6,004 nucleotides of DNA from Bryobacterales bacterium (GTDB lineage: Bacteria > Acidobacteriota > Terriglobia > Bryobacterales > Bryobacteraceae), in NCBI GenBank assembly GCA_003132905.1, contig PKZC01000424.1, positions 207 through 6,210 on the forward strand, written 5' to 3'. The notes under the pieces were generated by a model. The model worked only from the letters and a program-made list of their open reading frames with translations, made no database searches and was not told where the DNA came from. Positions 5,111 to 6,004 of the stretch are shown one piece after another; position 1 is the stretch's first letter; every line of letters starts with the position of its first letter. The translations under genes and the position numbers were made by a program.

Positions 5111-6004
5111 GAAAGTAAACTTCAAGGCTGCTTGCATCAAGCGCGGCGGAGCGGCCCGCACCACTTGGCCGAACAACGCGCTGCTGATGTCGCCGTTCAC
5201 GGCCGCGGGCCCGAAGAATTGCGCGTGGTTGAAAGCGTTGAAAGCTTCGATGCGGAATTGCAGCGCGCGAACCTCAGAGAATTGAAACGACTTTAACAGC
5301 GCCATGTCGAAGTTCAGCATCCCCGGGCCATAGAATGACCGGCGCGACGCATCGCCCGGCGTCCCCAGCGCATTGTCGCTGAAGGCCGAGGTATTGAAAT
5401 AGGGCTGTCCGTTGCGAGGATTGCTATTCAAGTTGAGCGGAGCGCCGTTGTAATCGGGCAAATCGAGGCTGCGGTTATTCACCCCGTTCGGGATGCTTCC
5501 CATCAGCGACAGATCGCCATCGGCTCTTAATGTGACTGGAAAACCGGTGCTCGCGCGCGTGATCCCGGAAAGTTCCCAGCCGCTGGTCAAGCCCTTTACG
5601 TGGCCAAAGAAGCGCTCGAACGGCAGATTGTACTGATAGCTGGCGACGAAATCGTGCTTCAGGTCGAAAGCCGAAAGCGCACGCGTGGCGCTCAGGTTGT
5701 AGGGATCTGCGGGATCGGAAATACTGGATCCCTGGTCGATCGACTTGCTGTAGGTATATCCAATCAGGAAGCTCAAATTCTTGCTGGAGTGTCGCAACGT
5801 GGCCTCGAAAGCATTGTAGTTCGAGTTCCCCACGCTCGAGTCATAGTCGTCGTTTGCAAACGCCGGCCCGAGGCCCGAGCGCGTTCCTTGGATGGTCTGC
5901 CCGGCCGCAGTGACGTAGGTTGTATCTTCGCCGAAAGGCCCGCAAGTAGGCGAGCCCGGAGCCACTGCGCTTGGCTTGCTCAACGCGAGACACAATGCCG
6001 GATT
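5108..6004 (-). CDS. C-terminal part of an Oar-like TonB-dependent receptor (partial, 5' end outside window)
   Basis: The frame is open from the window edge, with 298 residues visible. A TTG lies at 5993-5995, but the frame continues through it to the edge, and the visible part has no signal peptide, Ig-fold or plug. The gene therefore starts outside. The visible segment is the outer-membrane barrel end: NSNYNAFEATLRHSSKNLSF, FLIGYTYSKSID, DLKHDFVASYQYNLPF, GWELSGITRASTGFPVTL, RIEAFNAFNHAQFFGP (about 5206-5256) and the terminal ALKFTF. These are typical of the very large Oar/carboxypeptidase-regulatory-like TonB-dependent receptors that are abundant in Acidobacteria, usually around 1,000 residues or more, so roughly 70 percent is probably missing here. 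It ends by overlapping the HupE-like start, which makes it the likely outer-membrane member of that operon. The ligand is unknown. Confidence 0.92.
   Translation of the reverse strand, partial: NPALCLALSKPSAVAPGSPTCGPFGEDTTYVTAAGQTIQGTRSGLGPAFANDDYDSSVGNSNYNAFEATLRHSSKNLSFLIGYTYSKSIDQGSSISDPADPYNLSATRALSAFDLKHDFVASYQYNLPFERFFGHVKGLTSGWELSGITRASTGFPVTLRADGDLSLMGSIPNGVNNRSLDLPDYNGAPLNLNSNPRNGQPYFNTSAFSDNALGTPGDASRRSFYGPGMLNFDMALLKSFQFSEVRALQFRIEAFNAFNHAQFFGPAAVNGDISSALFGQVVRAAPPRLMQAALKFTF

Overview
The window looks like part of an Acidobacteria chromosome, possibly of the Solibacter/Bryobacter or Terriglobia type. This is an inference from gene style: moderately high GC, a large Oar-like TonB-dependent receptor with the typical C-terminus (R-x-E-x-FN-x-FNH-x-QF followed by a terminal aromatic strand), and a second receptor with an N-terminal carboxypeptidase-regulatory-like domain. 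No rRNA, tRNA, CRISPR array, insertion sequence or phage gene was found.

Left part, + strand (1-961): the last 31 codons of a gene whose tail resembles the C-terminal helix of an Hpt domain, possibly from a hybrid histidine kinase. After 30 bp comes a complete Hpt-REC protein of 277 aa. The two are probably co-transcribed parts of a multistep phosphorelay. The Hpt half keeps the candidate phospho-histidine but has lost the usual Lys and Gly of the H-x-x-K-G motif. The REC half is intact and has its own in-frame ATG preceded by a purine-rich Shine-Dalgarno-like sequence.

Right part, - strand (6004 down to 986), read in transcription order: (i) the C-terminal 298 residues of an Oar-like TonB-dependent receptor, running off the window; (ii) a HupE/UreJ_2-family membrane protein whose start codon overlaps the receptor's stop codon by one base; (iii) 15 bp later, a single-pass 'transmembrane anchor' protein with an Ala/Lys/Pro-rich linker and a Trp/His-containing periplasmic domain; (iv) after 154 bp, a complete second TonB-dependent receptor of 857 aa. 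The two blocks converge, with only 24 bp between their stop codons.

The right-hand block reads as an envelope-spanning uptake module: outer-membrane receptor(s), a periplasmic protein tethered to the inner membrane, and a HupE-like permease. HupE relatives transport nickel or cobalt, and the H-x5-D-H signature is conserved here, so a metal or small metal complex is a reasonable guess for the substrate. The sequence does not prove it. The HupE + anchor pair is recognisable as a known but poorly characterised partnership. The translational coupling to an Oar-like receptor and the presence of a second receptor are the least ordinary aspects.
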